This document shows positions 26,699 to 37,345 of a stretch of 64,000 bases of DNA, in pieces. The position numbers and the translations under genes are program-made. The stretch's first letter is position 1. Each line of letters starts with the position of its first letter. A model generated the notes under the pieces. The model did not search any database. It saw only the letters and a program-made list of their open reading frames with translations, and was not told where the DNA came from. The DNA is from Desulfoscipio geothermicus (GTDB taxonomy: Bacteria > Bacillota > Desulfotomaculia > Desulfotomaculales > Desulfallaceae), in NCBI GenBank assembly GCA_016841205.1, contig JAENZP010000002.1:62001-126000 (forward strand). The letters run 5' to 3'.

Positions 26699-27892
26699 TT
26701 AACCCTTACCAATCTTACCAATAATCACATTAATTAAAAACTTAAGAGGTTGCGGTATTATCATTTTCAATTTATATACTATAATTTGGTTTTTCATTTC
26801 CTTATAATATTTATCGGCCACGGTTTTGAAACTACCATCTCTAAAAAGTTTTAGAATTTCATCTCTTCTGTCACTCTTATGGGTTGAATGATTTAACTGA
26901 CCGTTCTGGTTTCTTGCTTTATTCAAGTTCGATTTAATCAATTTCAAATCAATTTTATCAATTATACCCATGCCCTTTTTACTATTGACTAATATTAGTG
27001 AAACACCATCTTTATTATCAACCTCAGGATGAGCTTTTTCAATTCCCCAATAATCACCTATAGTAAAGTCACCAGTTCTGTTGGAGGATGCATACGGACA
27101 TATATAGCAACTTTTCCTGTAGATGTCACCAGTTAAGAAATAATGATAATAATAGGAAACAATCGGTGGTATTAGTTTTTCTCTTATCTTACCTTTTTTT
27201 TGGTATGTAACTTTACCAATAAGACCCCAGCCTTTTGATTTATCCCTAAATTGAAAATCTATTACTTTGGAATTTAACTTATCCTCAAGAAAATTTATAT
27301 AACCCTTAAAAAAAGCGGGACTTGGAACGCCGTGGCATATTATATCTACAGTTAACAAGTTGTCGTAATTCTTACCGAGATATGATAATAATCCAACTAT
27401 TTGGCATGGGGTACCGGTAAATAAAACCTGACGTCCAGATCTTATGTAATTCTTTATTTCAGAAAAAGTAGAGTTAAGATTACTCTGTACATATTTTGAA
27501 CCTTGAAGCTTTTTAATGTCTGATATATTTTCAATACAAATATGTTCGGGTTGAATCTGGCTATTCCACGCACACCCAAAAACGACACCATTCTTCTTTA
27601 ATACATATGTTGCTATTGCAACAAACGCGCCTCCTGACGAACTATTTTTAAGAGTTAATTTGTCGTTAAGCACGGCGGCGTATGTATTCAAAGGTCTATT
27701 TTGACTTATGATTTTACTTTGAAAAGCACAAACTTTTTGGCATAAACCACATTTCACACATAATTGGTTGTTAATTAATGGATACAAAAAACCATCTTCA
27801 TCCGGTTGCATTATAATGGCTTTTGAAAGACAGATATTAAAACAAGCTGTACAGCCACAGCAATTCTCTTTACTTTTATATAATCCATCCAT
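26699..27892 (-). CDS. Fe-S flavoprotein, coenzyme F420 hydrogenase/dehydrogenase beta-subunit family
   Basis: 397 aa. Ferredoxin motifs CCGCTACFNICLSKA and CVKCGLCQKVCAF are followed by the FrhB-like body with SGGAFVAIATYVL, FTGTPCQIVGLLSYLG, a third Cys cluster (KSCYICPYASSNRTGDFTIGD) and GDYWG. A second family member is in the first polysaccharide operon (5887-7152), also with pyruvyl transferases in the locus. The reaction is unknown. The upstream spacer 27893-28229 shows no gene. Confidence 0.87.
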   Translation of the reverse strand: MDGLYKSKENCCGCTACFNICLSKAIIMQPDEDGFLYPLINNQLCVKCGLCQKVCAFQSKIISQNRPLNTYAAVLNDKLTLKNSSSGGAFVAIATYVLKKNGVVFGCAWNSQIQPEHICIENISDIKKLQGSKYVQSNLNSTFSEIKNYIRSGRQVLFTGTPCQIVGLLSYLGKNYDNLLTVDIICHGVPSPAFFKGYINFLEDKLNSKVIDFQFRDKSKGWGLIGKVTYQKKGKIREKLIPPIVSYYYHYFLTGDIYRKSCYICPYASSNRTGDFTIGDYWGIEKAHPEVDNKDGVSLILVNSKKGMGIIDKIDLKLIKSNLNKARNQNGQLNHSTHKSDRRDEILKLFRDGSFKTVADKYYKEMKNQIIVYKLKMIIPQPLKFLINVIIGKIGKG

Positions 27893-28229
27893 ATTTTACT
27901 TCTCCTATTGCTAGACTATATTTTGATAATATATGGTATATAAATTTAAAACAAATAAATATCTTTAAAAGCTTGTTCGAAAAGACCGAATTTTGAAACA
28001 GTAATAAAGTAATATTTACCATAAATATCAACCTATTCTGACATTTATGTTAATTTTTAACAAGACCACGGTTTTTTTAAGATAGTTGTCGCATAAAAGT
28101 GTTAAAATTGTGTTTTACGACCGCCGGTCTTGCCCCATGTGCTAATTATAGGGTACCCGACCGACGGATATACGCCAATGAATAAATTGGATATACGGTC
28201 TTTTAACTCTTCAACGATGGTGTTGCATG

Positions 28230-28568
28230 TTATTTTCTTTCAGCACTATGTAAAATGTTGACTCGGAAGCCAGGAAAATGCCTTGATCGGCCAAACGTGA
28301 ACAATCTGACTTGCGGCAAACTCTTGATTTCAGGTCTATTTGCGTTTTCTATAATGGCTTGTCTTTCCTCTATGCTAAGTTTGTTTATCGGCGCCGGGCG
28401 TTTGGCATGTTTTCGTTGGTCTTCTATGGGTAATAGTTTGCTTCTCCAACGCTGCAAGGTACGCTGAGTAATTCCAAGTTCCCTACAAGCCGTTGCTTCT
28501 ATGGCCCCTCTTCTTACAACTATGTAGCGTGCCTTCAGAAAGACCTGTTTCTCTTGATATGGCACCAA
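28230..28568 (-). pseudogene. IS3-type transposase remnant (helix-turn-helix part)
   Basis: VVRRGAIEATACRELGITQRTLQRW is a transposase HTH, followed by IEERQAIIENANRPEIKSLP, the usual linker before the rve integrase domain. After SLP the true frame shifts: one frame over reads RLADQGIFLASESTFY, as in IS3-group OrfB proteins, then it decays into stops within about 60 bp. The catalytic DDE domain is absent. 28569-28812 has no gene. Confidence 0.8.
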
Positions 28569-28812
28569 CTGATTCGTTATTGAGTGGCATCATTCTTTTA
28601 ATAATTGTATACTTAAATTCTTTACTGTATATTGTCATAGTATTTCCTCCTCTGCCTACTTATCTAACTATATTTTATTTAGAGGTCTATGACGGCTATT
28701 CTAATACAGGGGGGGAATCTTAATAATATAGAATTGCGAAGCAATTATTTGTGTGTAAAATAAATTGAACAGCTAGCATATTAATCTTTACTAATGCTTT
28801 TATATATAATTA

Positions 28813-30345
28813 TCACATATGCACAATCTTCAAGAGTTTTAAAATCATACCTTTTATTTGACCTCTTTCGTATCTATTTGCACCAAATACCCATATTCCA
28901 ATAAAGTATACTATTGTTATTAATAAAATATCTATAAATATATATACCCAAGATCCAAATAAAACATTGTTTAACAATAAACCAATTAATGTTGCAATTA
29001 ATACCGCAGGGATCGTATCAAGATATACTTCTCTTAGAAAGCGTATCATATTAACTCCCATTCCTCGTTGATAATACAACTGTATAAACACACCATACCC
29101 TATCACCATAGTAACACAAGTTGAGATAGCAACTCCAATAGCACCACTATATTCTACTAAATTAATCATAACAATAATATTAGCAAGCGCAGTAGCCCCG
29201 TACAAACAATTTCTAAGCTTATGTTTATTCATTACTTGAGATAGAGTATTCAATGTGGTTTGCGTATATGGCAAAAAATAAGCTAGCATTATAAGTATAA
29301 CTACGTAATATGTTTTTTGATATTCATATCCTACCCATAACACAATAAATTGTTTACCGACAGTCATAAATCCTACAATTATCAAAGAAAGCAATTTAAC
29401 TTGAAACCTGCTAACCTTAATAATTAAATCTTCTGCTCCACCAATTCCAAAGTCTTTATTGGTTAACAACGTTAATTTATGCATAAACATACCCGCAAAT
29501 GCATCTGAGAACTGTATATAATATGTTATTAAACTAACACCCAAAGCCAAAACAGCAATTTCTATTGTATCCGAATAGATACCTAAAATAACAACACCCA
29601 CTCTAAAATTGACCTGGTTTATTAGTGTGGATAAAAAAACATATAATGAAAAACCATACACATCTTTAACTATATCCTTTTTAAACCTTAGAGGTAAAGT
29701 GCCAAGTCTGAGATAAAATTGAACATATATAAATTGAATTATGCTTATCATAATATTCAATAATGCGTCAACGATTACTATAGCCAGAGAATCATAACCC
29801 ACGTAGAGTAACACAAAAACGGCTAAAGTTCGAATTAGATGCTTGCATATTTCAATTCCCTTAACAAATACGAACTTCTCATAAGCCTTTATTACTGCTG
29901 GATATAAGTGTCCTATAAAAGAAACCGCTAGGCTTACTATAAGTATACCAAACATTAATCTTGCTTTATCTACTTGAAACTCATCTAATGAACTTGAGAA
30001 TATCTTATCCAAATTCATATAAATTATAAAACCTAATACTAAAACAACAACACCAATTATAGCATATATAACAAAAACAGTGGCAATAAAACTTTCTAGT
30101 TTTTTATTATTACCCTCAACACGATAGCGAGATGCGAACCTTAAAACCGTTGCACCAACACCAAGATCAAAAAGTGATATATAACCAATAAAGGCACCAA
30201 TGAGTGAATATAATCCATATTCACTTTGGCCAAGCATTTTTAATATATATGGGGTGAACATTATTCCCAGTATAACGCTTATACCCATTGATGCATATGA
30301 TAAAAAAAAGCCTATTTTTATCTCGTTTCTCTCTTTTGTTATCAT
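28813..30345 (-). CDS. Wzx-type oligosaccharide flippase
   Basis: 510-aa polytopic MOP-superfamily protein with about 14 helices, beginning with KIGFFLSYASMGISVILGI then FTPYILKMLGQSEYGLYSL, a characteristic N-terminal signature of the RfbX/CpsU group. It would export the repeat unit made by the second locus. It is more AT-rich than the capEFG genes, as is the whole 28.8-38.6 kb block, which suggests separate acquisition. Confidence 0.9.
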   Translation of the reverse strand: MITKERNEIKIGFFLSYASMGISVILGIMFTPYILKMLGQSEYGLYSLIGAFIGYISLFDLGVGATVLRFASRYRVEGNNKKLESFIATVFVIYAIIGVVVLVLGFIIYMNLDKIFSSSLDEFQVDKARLMFGILIVSLAVSFIGHLYPAVIKAYEKFVFVKGIEICKHLIRTLAVFVLLYVGYDSLAIVIVDALLNIMISIIQFIYVQFYLRLGTLPLRFKKDIVKDVYGFSLYVFLSTLINQVNFRVGVVILGIYSDTIEIAVLALGVSLITYYIQFSDAFAGMFMHKLTLLTNKDFGIGGAEDLIIKVSRFQVKLLSLIIVGFMTVGKQFIVLWVGYEYQKTYYVVILIMLAYFLPYTQTTLNTLSQVMNKHKLRNCLYGATALANIIVMINLVEYSGAIGVAISTCVTMVIGYGVFIQLYYQRGMGVNMIRFLREVYLDTIPAVLIATLIGLLLNNVLFGSWVYIFIDILLITIVYFIGIWVFGANRYERGQIKGMILKLLKIVHM

Positions 30346-30404
30346 TTATTTTTCACCTTAATTATAAGCAGAGGTAAATTTTCTCACATATCAAAATATT
30401 ATAT

Positions 30405-31457
30405 TTAAATACTATTTATAAAATTTTTTAGGATTTCTAAATTTTTATTTGCTTTGACTAAAACATCCTCCCCAATAATAATATTTTTATTGGCATATTT
30501 TATTATCATCTCTTTTGCTTTCTCTTTATTTAGATCTTCAATTGGTAGACATCTTTCAGGATACCCAATATCACGGTAATAACGTATTATTTTCTCAGCG
30601 TGTCTTGGAAAAGACAGAACCGATTTACCAAAAGTACATCCCATTATACCTACGTGTAACTTTGCTGTTATAATTACATTTGACAATGAAATAACCTTAA
30701 GCAGGCTCTCTGGCTCATCATATTTATATACAGTTGTTCTATCTTTTGGAAATAAATCGACTATCTCGTCAATTCTATTTGAAAAACCAACCTGATCAGC
30801 TGCAAGTATGTATTCAAACTTATCATCAAGAAATAAAGTCTCCTGCAATGCGGCAACAATTTTATCTTTATAGGCTTCTCTACCGATACCAGAAAAATGT
30901 ACAAGAACCTTAATTTTATTAAGATTATCGTTATTGCAATTTCCCTCATAAGTTTTTTTTCTTATAACCTGTGCCGTATCAGAGGTAACAAGCATATCTT
31001 TTTTAACCCCATATTTAACCAAGTAATCATAAGACTCAATATCACGTACTGCTATGACACTAGCTCTATTTAGAATATATACTACTGCTCTTCGCAAAAA
31101 CCAACGATCTAATGGCCCTGCTCCTGTTCCGATTATGGCTATAGGTTTATGTCTAAGTGCTGTAATTATACCACTAATATAATATATTTTGAATCCAATC
31201 ATTGACTCCTTTAAGCTTTCATTTGGCGATTGCCCGAAAAACCCCCCTGACATATATATCAATGCATCCATTTTAAAAAGTTCTTTCCATGTAGCTACTC
31301 GTAGTTTTAATTTGTTTTCAAAAAAATCTGAAGCATGTGTAAAATATAACTTAACATCCTTATTCTCTTTTTTTATGGTTTCTTCAAATAATTTTGCAAA
31401 TAAAAAATCTCCAAAGTTCGTACCATGCGTTGCTCCACATATTAAAATTTTTTTCAT
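30405..31457 (-). CDS. Polysaccharide pyruvyl transferase family protein
   Basis: 350 aa. Start KKILICGATHGTNFGDFLFA with the family's N-x-G-D loop; IGTGAGPLD and RDIESYDYL in the middle; VIITAKLHVGIMGCTFGKSV near the C-terminus, matching the conserved R/K-x-H-x-x-x segment. It presumably adds a pyruvate ketal to a sugar. One of two such genes in this locus, the other at 34064-35158. Confidence 0.87.
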   Translation of the reverse strand: MKKILICGATHGTNFGDFLFAKLFEETIKKENKDVKLYFTHASDFFENKLKLRVATWKELFKMDALIYMSGGFFGQSPNESLKESMIGFKIYYISGIITALRHKPIAIIGTGAGPLDRWFLRRAVVYILNRASVIAVRDIESYDYLVKYGVKKDMLVTSDTAQVIRKKTYEGNCNNDNLNKIKVLVHFSGIGREAYKDKIVAALQETLFLDDKFEYILAADQVGFSNRIDEIVDLFPKDRTTVYKYDEPESLLKVISLSNVIITAKLHVGIMGCTFGKSVLSFPRHAEKIIRYYRDIGYPERCLPIEDLNKEKAKEMIIKYANKNIIIGEDVLVKANKNLEILKNFINSI

Positions 31458-31547
31458 ACGCCTTATCTCCCTTTGGCTAAGCCAATCTGCATTGTAATTT
31501 TCAATTCTACCTCAATACAATACAGATTATATCATTTAATTAATTAT

Positions 31548-32726
31548 TCATATTTTATGGTTTTTATAAGGCAGCATCCATAAAGTTGTTATAGCCATAT
31601 TTAACCAGAAGTACCGTTCTGTAGTAATAGATACCGACATAATTTGAACAGCATATCCAATATATACAGCAAGCGCTGCTTTGTTTTTATATTTCCAAGC
31701 CGTTAACATTAATCTTACCATCAAATAAATAAAAATAATTCCACCAATGATCCCTAGTTCATAAATACATGTTAATATCTGATTATGCGTGGAACCATAT
31801 GCAATAACCGTAGAACCTACCCCATGACCAAAAATAATTTCATAAAAGTCAGAATTAAATATCATTGCAATGTAATCAATCCAAATTTCCAATCTTCCAG
31901 ACCCTTTGTCAGTAAACACACGGGACAATGAATATCTCCCCAATAGATCTGCTGGTAAATAATTTGAAAATAAATATATAAACATAACAAAGGATAAGCT
32001 CAACATAATGATATACAATGCTTTTTTACCGATAGAGTTAGCGCAAACGATTGTCATTACGATAATGGCTATACATATGGATATCACGCCACCTCTTGAC
32101 CCAGTCGATATCACTAGGTAAAGCATTATTCCAATCGATATTATTGACAAAAACTGCACCCTACGCTTTTTGCTGCTAATAACCATTTGAAACGCTATAA
32201 TCGTGGGAAGTATAAAAAATGAGGTGAAATAATTAGGGTCTTGAACAACACCAAAAAAATCTATATATAGCCTACTTTCATAGGCATAGTATGGGTTGTT
32301 AATTGCATATAGAGCAACTACCATGCCTGTAAGACAAATGAACCAATTCAGCAATGTTCTCTCTTTATAATTTAATGTACAAAAAGATATTATCGTAATT
32401 AATAATACATAACGTAAAAGTTGTGGAATTAATTCATCCCCTTCAACTAAATAAGCGATAATCATACAGTAACCAAAAAACAACATAAAGTATTTCCAGG
32501 TTTCCGCGATTCGTAGACCATTACTAAATATAATTGTCATAAAAGTAGTCCCGGCAAATATCATACTACTAAGCATCAATATGCCTACTCCACTAAATTT
32601 TAACGGCATAATTGGTATACTAACAAATAATATACATATACCAAATATAGACAACCTAAAATGTTCTTCCTTCTTTAAACGATTATTCAAGGGTGATCCT
32701 CGCATATAACCAATGTTATTGAGCAC
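31548..32726 (-). CDS. O-antigen/capsule polymerase (Wzy / O-antigen ligase family)
   Basis: 392 aa with about eleven helices. The large extracytoplasmic loop and the motifs ISTGSRGGVIS and HGVGSTVIAYGSTHNQIL (conserved Arg and His) are those of the Wzy_C/WaaL family. Together with the Wzx gene it indicates a Wzx/Wzy-dependent pathway. The start at 32726 is the longest open frame; no strong site distinguishes alternatives. Confidence 0.85.
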   Translation of the reverse strand: MLNNIGYMRGSPLNNRLKKEEHFRLSIFGICILFVSIPIMPLKFSGVGILMLSSMIFAGTTFMTIIFSNGLRIAETWKYFMLFFGYCMIIAYLVEGDELIPQLLRYVLLITIISFCTLNYKERTLLNWFICLTGMVVALYAINNPYYAYESRLYIDFFGVVQDPNYFTSFFILPTIIAFQMVISSKKRRVQFLSIISIGIMLYLVISTGSRGGVISICIAIIVMTIVCANSIGKKALYIIMLSLSFVMFIYLFSNYLPADLLGRYSLSRVFTDKGSGRLEIWIDYIAMIFNSDFYEIIFGHGVGSTVIAYGSTHNQILTCIYELGIIGGIIFIYLMVRLMLTAWKYKNKAALAVYIGYAVQIMSVSITTERYFWLNMAITTLWMLPYKNHKI

Positions 32727-32820
32727 TCTAACTCTCCCTATATCTTATGCTAATGAATTCAGTAATACTTAATCTATACGCAATAAGCCCCATTTTATCT
32801 TAACATTTAATTTAACCACA

Positions 32821-34023
32821 TTATCCATTAAGTAGTTTTATAATTTGTTTTTTTACATTTAATTGATTATGCCAAGGCTTATTCCAGGAATTATCAGAAA
32901 AATCCTTCCTTAGATCCATACGATTTGCTAGAAGCATTATTGCATCAGCAATAGCACTTGGAGTTTTTTCTACTACTAAACCGTCTACATTATGTTTAAC
33001 CTGTTCATGTGCTGACAAATAGTCACAAACAATAACTGGTTTGGCGAGTACCTGAGCCTCAGATATAACAATTGGTTTACCTTCATAGTTTGAAGGAAGA
33101 ATAAAAACATCAGCCAATTTTATGTATGGATATGGATTACTTTTTACCCCTTCAATTAAAAAATAGTCTTTTAATCCATACCTCTCAACCATGTTACGAA
33201 TCTTTATTTCATCTTCTCCATAACCAATCAAAAACCACTTAAAATTCAGACCACGCTCCACAAGTTTTTTACTTGCCAAAATTGCTCTATCTATTGCTTT
33301 TTGTTTAAAATTTAGACGGCTAACAGTAGTAATATAAAAACAGTTCTCCTCTCTCTCAGGTAGAACCTCATATTCTGTTGCCATTTTTCGAATAACCTCG
33401 ACAGGAATTAAATTTTCCACTAAATGAATTTTATTTTGTAATATGGGAAACGTATCTACCAACACTTGCCTACAGTCCTTTGAAACAGCGCATATAGCAT
33501 CTACCTTTTTAAAGTAAGGCAAGTCAATATTAGGATCTTTTTTCATTTCATAATAATTCATATGATGCCAAGCTATTTTACGTTTTGCTTTTACACAATT
33601 AGCTAGTATATATATAAAATGATCCATCCATGATATTGCCACATCATACTTTTTGTCAGGCAATTTTTCTAAATTTGCCATACGTATTTGCATTTTTTGT
33701 ACATCATGTGCGAATTCCCTACGTAATGCTTTTTTGATAGCTATTTTGATTCGCAGCCGAATTGCTCCAGCACTAACGTACAAGTTTAACTTAGACAAAA
33801 TTTTTGCATAGCCTTTTTGGTAATATTGTTCGTATGTTGTTAAACGTTCAGATGTAAATACATTAATCTCTCTCGGTAGGTAATTATATAATGGCCCCTT
33901 GAACGTGCTAATCCATAAATCAATGTTGTATTCGTCTTTTAGGACATCAATAAAAGATAACAAACTTTTAGCAGTACCTCCAGCCCCAAAAGTAGAAACA
34001 ATAATAAGCATGCTTTTCTTCAT
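32821..34023 (-). CDS. Glycosyltransferase family 4
   Basis: 400-aa GT-B enzyme. FGAGGTAKSLLSFID is the N-terminal loop, ITTVSRLNFKQKAIDRAI the hinge, and NYEGKPIVISEAQVLAKPVI carries the C-terminal E-x7-E donor-binding motif. Basic patches in the N-terminal half may mediate membrane contact. Specificity not predictable. Confidence 0.9.
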   Translation of the reverse strand: MKKSMLIIVSTFGAGGTAKSLLSFIDVLKDEYNIDLWISTFKGPLYNYLPREINVFTSERLTTYEQYYQKGYAKILSKLNLYVSAGAIRLRIKIAIKKALRREFAHDVQKMQIRMANLEKLPDKKYDVAISWMDHFIYILANCVKAKRKIAWHHMNYYEMKKDPNIDLPYFKKVDAICAVSKDCRQVLVDTFPILQNKIHLVENLIPVEVIRKMATEYEVLPEREENCFYITTVSRLNFKQKAIDRAILASKKLVERGLNFKWFLIGYGEDEIKIRNMVERYGLKDYFLIEGVKSNPYPYIKLADVFILPSNYEGKPIVISEAQVLAKPVIVCDYLSAHEQVKHNVDGLVVEKTPSAIADAIMLLANRMDLRKDFSDNSWNKPWHNQLNVKKQIIKLLNG

Positions 34024-34063
34024 AGCGCCGTATCCTCTTTTCTATGAGTATTAGCATAATTTA

Positions 34064-35158
34064 TTAGTGAGTGTTTAAATTTTCTTCGAAGTATTTATAA
34101 GTTAACTCTTTCTGACGTTCAATTATTTTACAAATATCGTTATAGTAAATAGGAGTTAATAAAATTTGTTCAATGCTTGATAAAGAGGAAACTAGGCGTT
34201 TGTTCAAGTTAAAACGGTTTAAAATATCTAAAACCTTTTGCTTATTACTATCACGAACGATAGTAGCAAACTGTTTGTTATACTTAATAGAAAATACTGT
34301 TCCATGAAAGGTGTCTGTAACAATATAATCAGCGCCCATAAAATATGACAATAACTCAAATGGATTGCATAATATGTTCTTATTACACCAACTTTGGTAG
34401 CCAATGCAGATTACATTCATCTTTTCTTTTTCTGCAAACTCTTTGATTTTTGTAATAGTCTCCTTATCGTTTAATCTCCCATCATATGAGTATACTAATA
34501 AATACCTTTTTTTAAAAACTAAATCTGGTAATAATGGTTTAAAGTCATATAATAAAGTCGGATCTAAATGCTCATATATCACTTTGTCTGTTAATCTATT
34601 AGCAAATTGTTTAGTGTTAGAATCGCGCACAGAAATTACTTTTAAATTACTCATGGCAACCTTGGCTTCCTTATAAATATTATATTCTTCAAGATTTTCC
34701 AAGGTTGTGTGTCCACATGAGGCAGCGTATGTAATGATTAACTCGGAGTCTAAGCCTTCACCAAGTAAAGTTTTTGCAAAACCCCACGATACGTTTTGAG
34801 TACAATTAAATACCTCATCGCTTCCTATAACTATGGCATCATAACTACTTTTGTAATTTGGTTCTTTATTTAACCCCAATATAGGGAAAAACTCATTATG
34901 GTACCTTTTTTTTCTAGCTTTAATAAAGAATTGATGTTTAATGCGGTTAAGAAAATTCTTATCCAACCTCTTGGCTATAAATGTAAATATAGTTATTATG
35001 TTTGTTTTTTTATAGTTTTTTATAATTTTTTTGCCTGGTTCGATATCAATAAAACTACATTCATGCCCCATATCTTCTAGTATTGCTTTCAAAGCGAATG
35101 CCTGCAAAAAAGAACCGTAGTTGATTACTCTTTGCATAGTTAAAATTCCTATTTTCAT
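34064..35158 (-). CDS. Polysaccharide pyruvyl transferase family protein
   Basis: 364 aa. MKIGILTMQRVINYGSFLQA is the start typical of the PF04230 subgroup often found beside F420H-beta-like genes. The middle has AIVIGSDEVFNCTQNVSWG, and the C-terminal half has YIVTDTFHGTVFSIKYNKQF with the conserved D-T/S-F-H-G. Only about 40 bp from the preceding GT4 gene, so same transcript. Confidence 0.87.
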   Translation of the reverse strand: MKIGILTMQRVINYGSFLQAFALKAILEDMGHECSFIDIEPGKKIIKNYKKTNIITIFTFIAKRLDKNFLNRIKHQFFIKARKKRYHNEFFPILGLNKEPNYKSSYDAIVIGSDEVFNCTQNVSWGFAKTLLGEGLDSELIITYAASCGHTTLENLEEYNIYKEAKVAMSNLKVISVRDSNTKQFANRLTDKVIYEHLDPTLLYDFKPLLPDLVFKKRYLLVYSYDGRLNDKETITKIKEFAEKEKMNVICIGYQSWCNKNILCNPFELLSYFMGADYIVTDTFHGTVFSIKYNKQFATIVRDSNKQKVLDILNRFNLNKRLVSSLSSIEQILLTPIYYNDICKIIERQKELTYKYFEENLNTH

Positions 35159-35384
35159 GGATTTTGTATCGTCCCCCTTAAAAATTAATATCTTTTATCA
35201 TTATTAATTATCACTTTATTTTTTGGATAACCTACCTTTAGTTATTTATATAATAAATATTCCAATGTATAACTTTCATTTAAATTAATTTTGTTTTATA
35301 CCATAGTTAATGGGGCTTGTATCTTGTTTTGCCGGTTAAGATTTGTATCTTGTTTATGTACCTCGCTACATTTAATTGGCCATC

Positions 35385-36341
35385 TCAACGCATAATTATC
35401 TTATCTTTTATTATTAGCTTTATAACTGTATTGTAAGCTAATATTCGATACTTAACCTTTAATCTTTTGACTTCGTCTTTTACGAAGTGTATTGCTACCA
35501 GGTCGTATAAATTTGATAAAAAATATTTAATCAATCTTAAAAGTCTCTGTAAAAAGTAATTCTTTTTCATCGATATATATACATAAGAATCTGCAGCTAA
35601 GCCTTTTATTAACTTATTTATATATTCATCTTCAAGTCTATTAATTGGAATAACATGGTGCATTACCATTCTTTTATTAAAGATATATTTATAACCTTGG
35701 TTAAGCACCTTATATGACAATTCTCCATCTTCTCCTGAAGATAGCACATCCCCTTGTCTCCCTATTAAAGACAACCATCCATCATCATTAACTTTTTGCA
35801 AGGCTTTTGTTAAAACACATAATCCAGCCCCAAATGGTTTTTTTACTCTAGGATTTTTTTCCATCAAATCTTTCTCTGATAGATGTGTGCACGCAAGATT
35901 ATTATACATTGACTTTAGCTTATTCACATGATCTTTTGTATACTCACAAGTTGTTCTAGGCAGGACGGCACCATTAATAACCCCTACATTTGCATTATTT
36001 ATAATCGTTTTTTCTAGCTCTATTAACCATCCAGGTAGAATGATATTATCATCATCAAGATATGCAACCCAAGGAGTCCGCGCAAGTACCGCATTTCTTC
36101 TTGCGTTTGATAACCCGGGTTTTGATTCATAGACATATTTAATAATTGGGCACCTATTCCTCATTTCTAAAACCAACTGTTTTGTATTGTCCGTAGAACA
36201 GTTGTCTACAACCATTATACTCTCAACTAATTCATTATACCCATCCTGTGTTAATATTGCTTCCAAAACGTCTATAATGTTCTTTGCACCGTTATATGTA
36301 CATATAACAATAGTAATCAACTTGGGATATTCTAAATTCAC
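35385..36341 (-). CDS. Glycosyltransferase family 2
   Basis: 318-aa GT-A enzyme. TIVICTYNGAKNI, MVVDNCSTDNT, and the metal site AYLDDDNIILPGWL (D-D-D) are followed by GAGLCVLTKAL and SSGEDGELSYKVL. The last is the acceptor-side E-D motif. An amphipathic, basic C-terminus (about 255-318) could bind the membrane. The donor is unknown. AT-rich like its neighbours. Confidence 0.9.
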   Translation of the reverse strand: MNLEYPKLITIVICTYNGAKNIIDVLEAILTQDGYNELVESIMVVDNCSTDNTKQLVLEMRNRCPIIKYVYESKPGLSNARRNAVLARTPWVAYLDDDNIILPGWLIELEKTIINNANVGVINGAVLPRTTCEYTKDHVNKLKSMYNNLACTHLSEKDLMEKNPRVKKPFGAGLCVLTKALQKVNDDGWLSLIGRQGDVLSSGEDGELSYKVLNQGYKYIFNKRMVMHHVIPINRLEDEYINKLIKGLAADSYVYISMKKNYFLQRLLRLIKYFLSNLYDLVAIHFVKDEVKRLKVKYRILAYNTVIKLIIKDKIIMR

Positions 36342-36849
36342 AATACTACCTCTCTTAAATTACATAGATCTCTATACAACTACAGGTAAATCAAAATATA
36401 ATGGACCCAAGCTTAGACACCAAAACAGGGGCCCTAAAAAAAATTATGTTATAAAAATAAACTAAAATTACGTTTGCCACAACTATTTACTGATAAACAC
36501 AAGTGCCTAGATGTCATGAGAAGCCGTTATAAAAACGATATAGGACCCTTTGTAGAAGTTGAATGGCTAACTACATAGAATCAAACTGATTAATAAATAT
36601 GGCCTCTAATTCAACCCTAGATAAAAATAACCTATTGAGCAAGTTCGAGATAACGCTAAAAGCCCTGGTCTATTCTCCTTATATCATTAGTTGAACAATA
36701 TAATTCAAACCTTAGGGATAGAATTTATTTAAGAGCCATTGAACAAATGCTAATACAACAATATTGGTTATTAAATAGTTTCCAAGAAATTTATAAACCC
36801 TCAGTATATCCAGTTTATCCACGATTCCAGTATTAAAATTCGTAGGGGG
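36342..36849. other. Intergenic, no gene recognised
   Basis: About 500 bp with many stops in all frames and no recognisable protein similarity on inspection. It adjoins the decayed insertion sequence at 36850-37100 and is likely part of the same decayed insertion. Confidence 0.4.
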
Positions 36850-37060
36850 GTAAAGGGCCCGGCACTATTGATAATATTATCACCGAACGATATGCAGAGT
36901 TTAAGGTACGAAGATATGTATCTGAACGAATAAACAAGACCATAGTAAAATCTACTAAAGGCTTGTAATTACCTTAATTTTTATAACCACCTACGCCCTT
37001 ATCAAGCCCTGGACCACCAGACACAAATGGGAACATATCAAGTTGCACAAGGATTTAGCC
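36850..37060 (+). pseudogene. IS3-family transposase C-terminal remnant
   Basis: Plus strand, opposite to all neighbours. Fragments spread over frames: a TIDNIITER-like piece, LRYEDMYLNE, then after several stops NYLNFYNHLRPYQALD, which is the hallmark end of IS3/IS150-type OrfB (YFxFYNxxRPHQALG). At least three in-frame stops and a frame change. 37061-37345 shows nothing I can support. Confidence 0.8.
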
Positions 37061-37345
37061 ACCTTTGGCATGAAGCATCTCTACCTATTATCCGGGAGGC
37101 GAGAGGCAACGCTACGCTTAGGTCTCTCCAGACTAAAAAGAACTGCTTAAATGTTGGATTCTATTTAATAATTGTTTTCTTGGCACATCACTATAATAAT
37201 CAATGGGAGACCTTTCATTGCTTTATACATCTTCTTAGAAACTTTGACTTGACATTTTAATCTGTCTTAAATACTTTGTAAAGTTATTCTTTCACAAATC
37301 CATAATGCTTCATTAGCTTTTTTTAATATAAAAAATTTATTTTTA

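Noticed and set aside
35159-35384. Small gene in the gap
   Set aside because: Only AT-rich DNA with two TTGTATCTTGTTT-like repeats; no start with ribosome-binding site.
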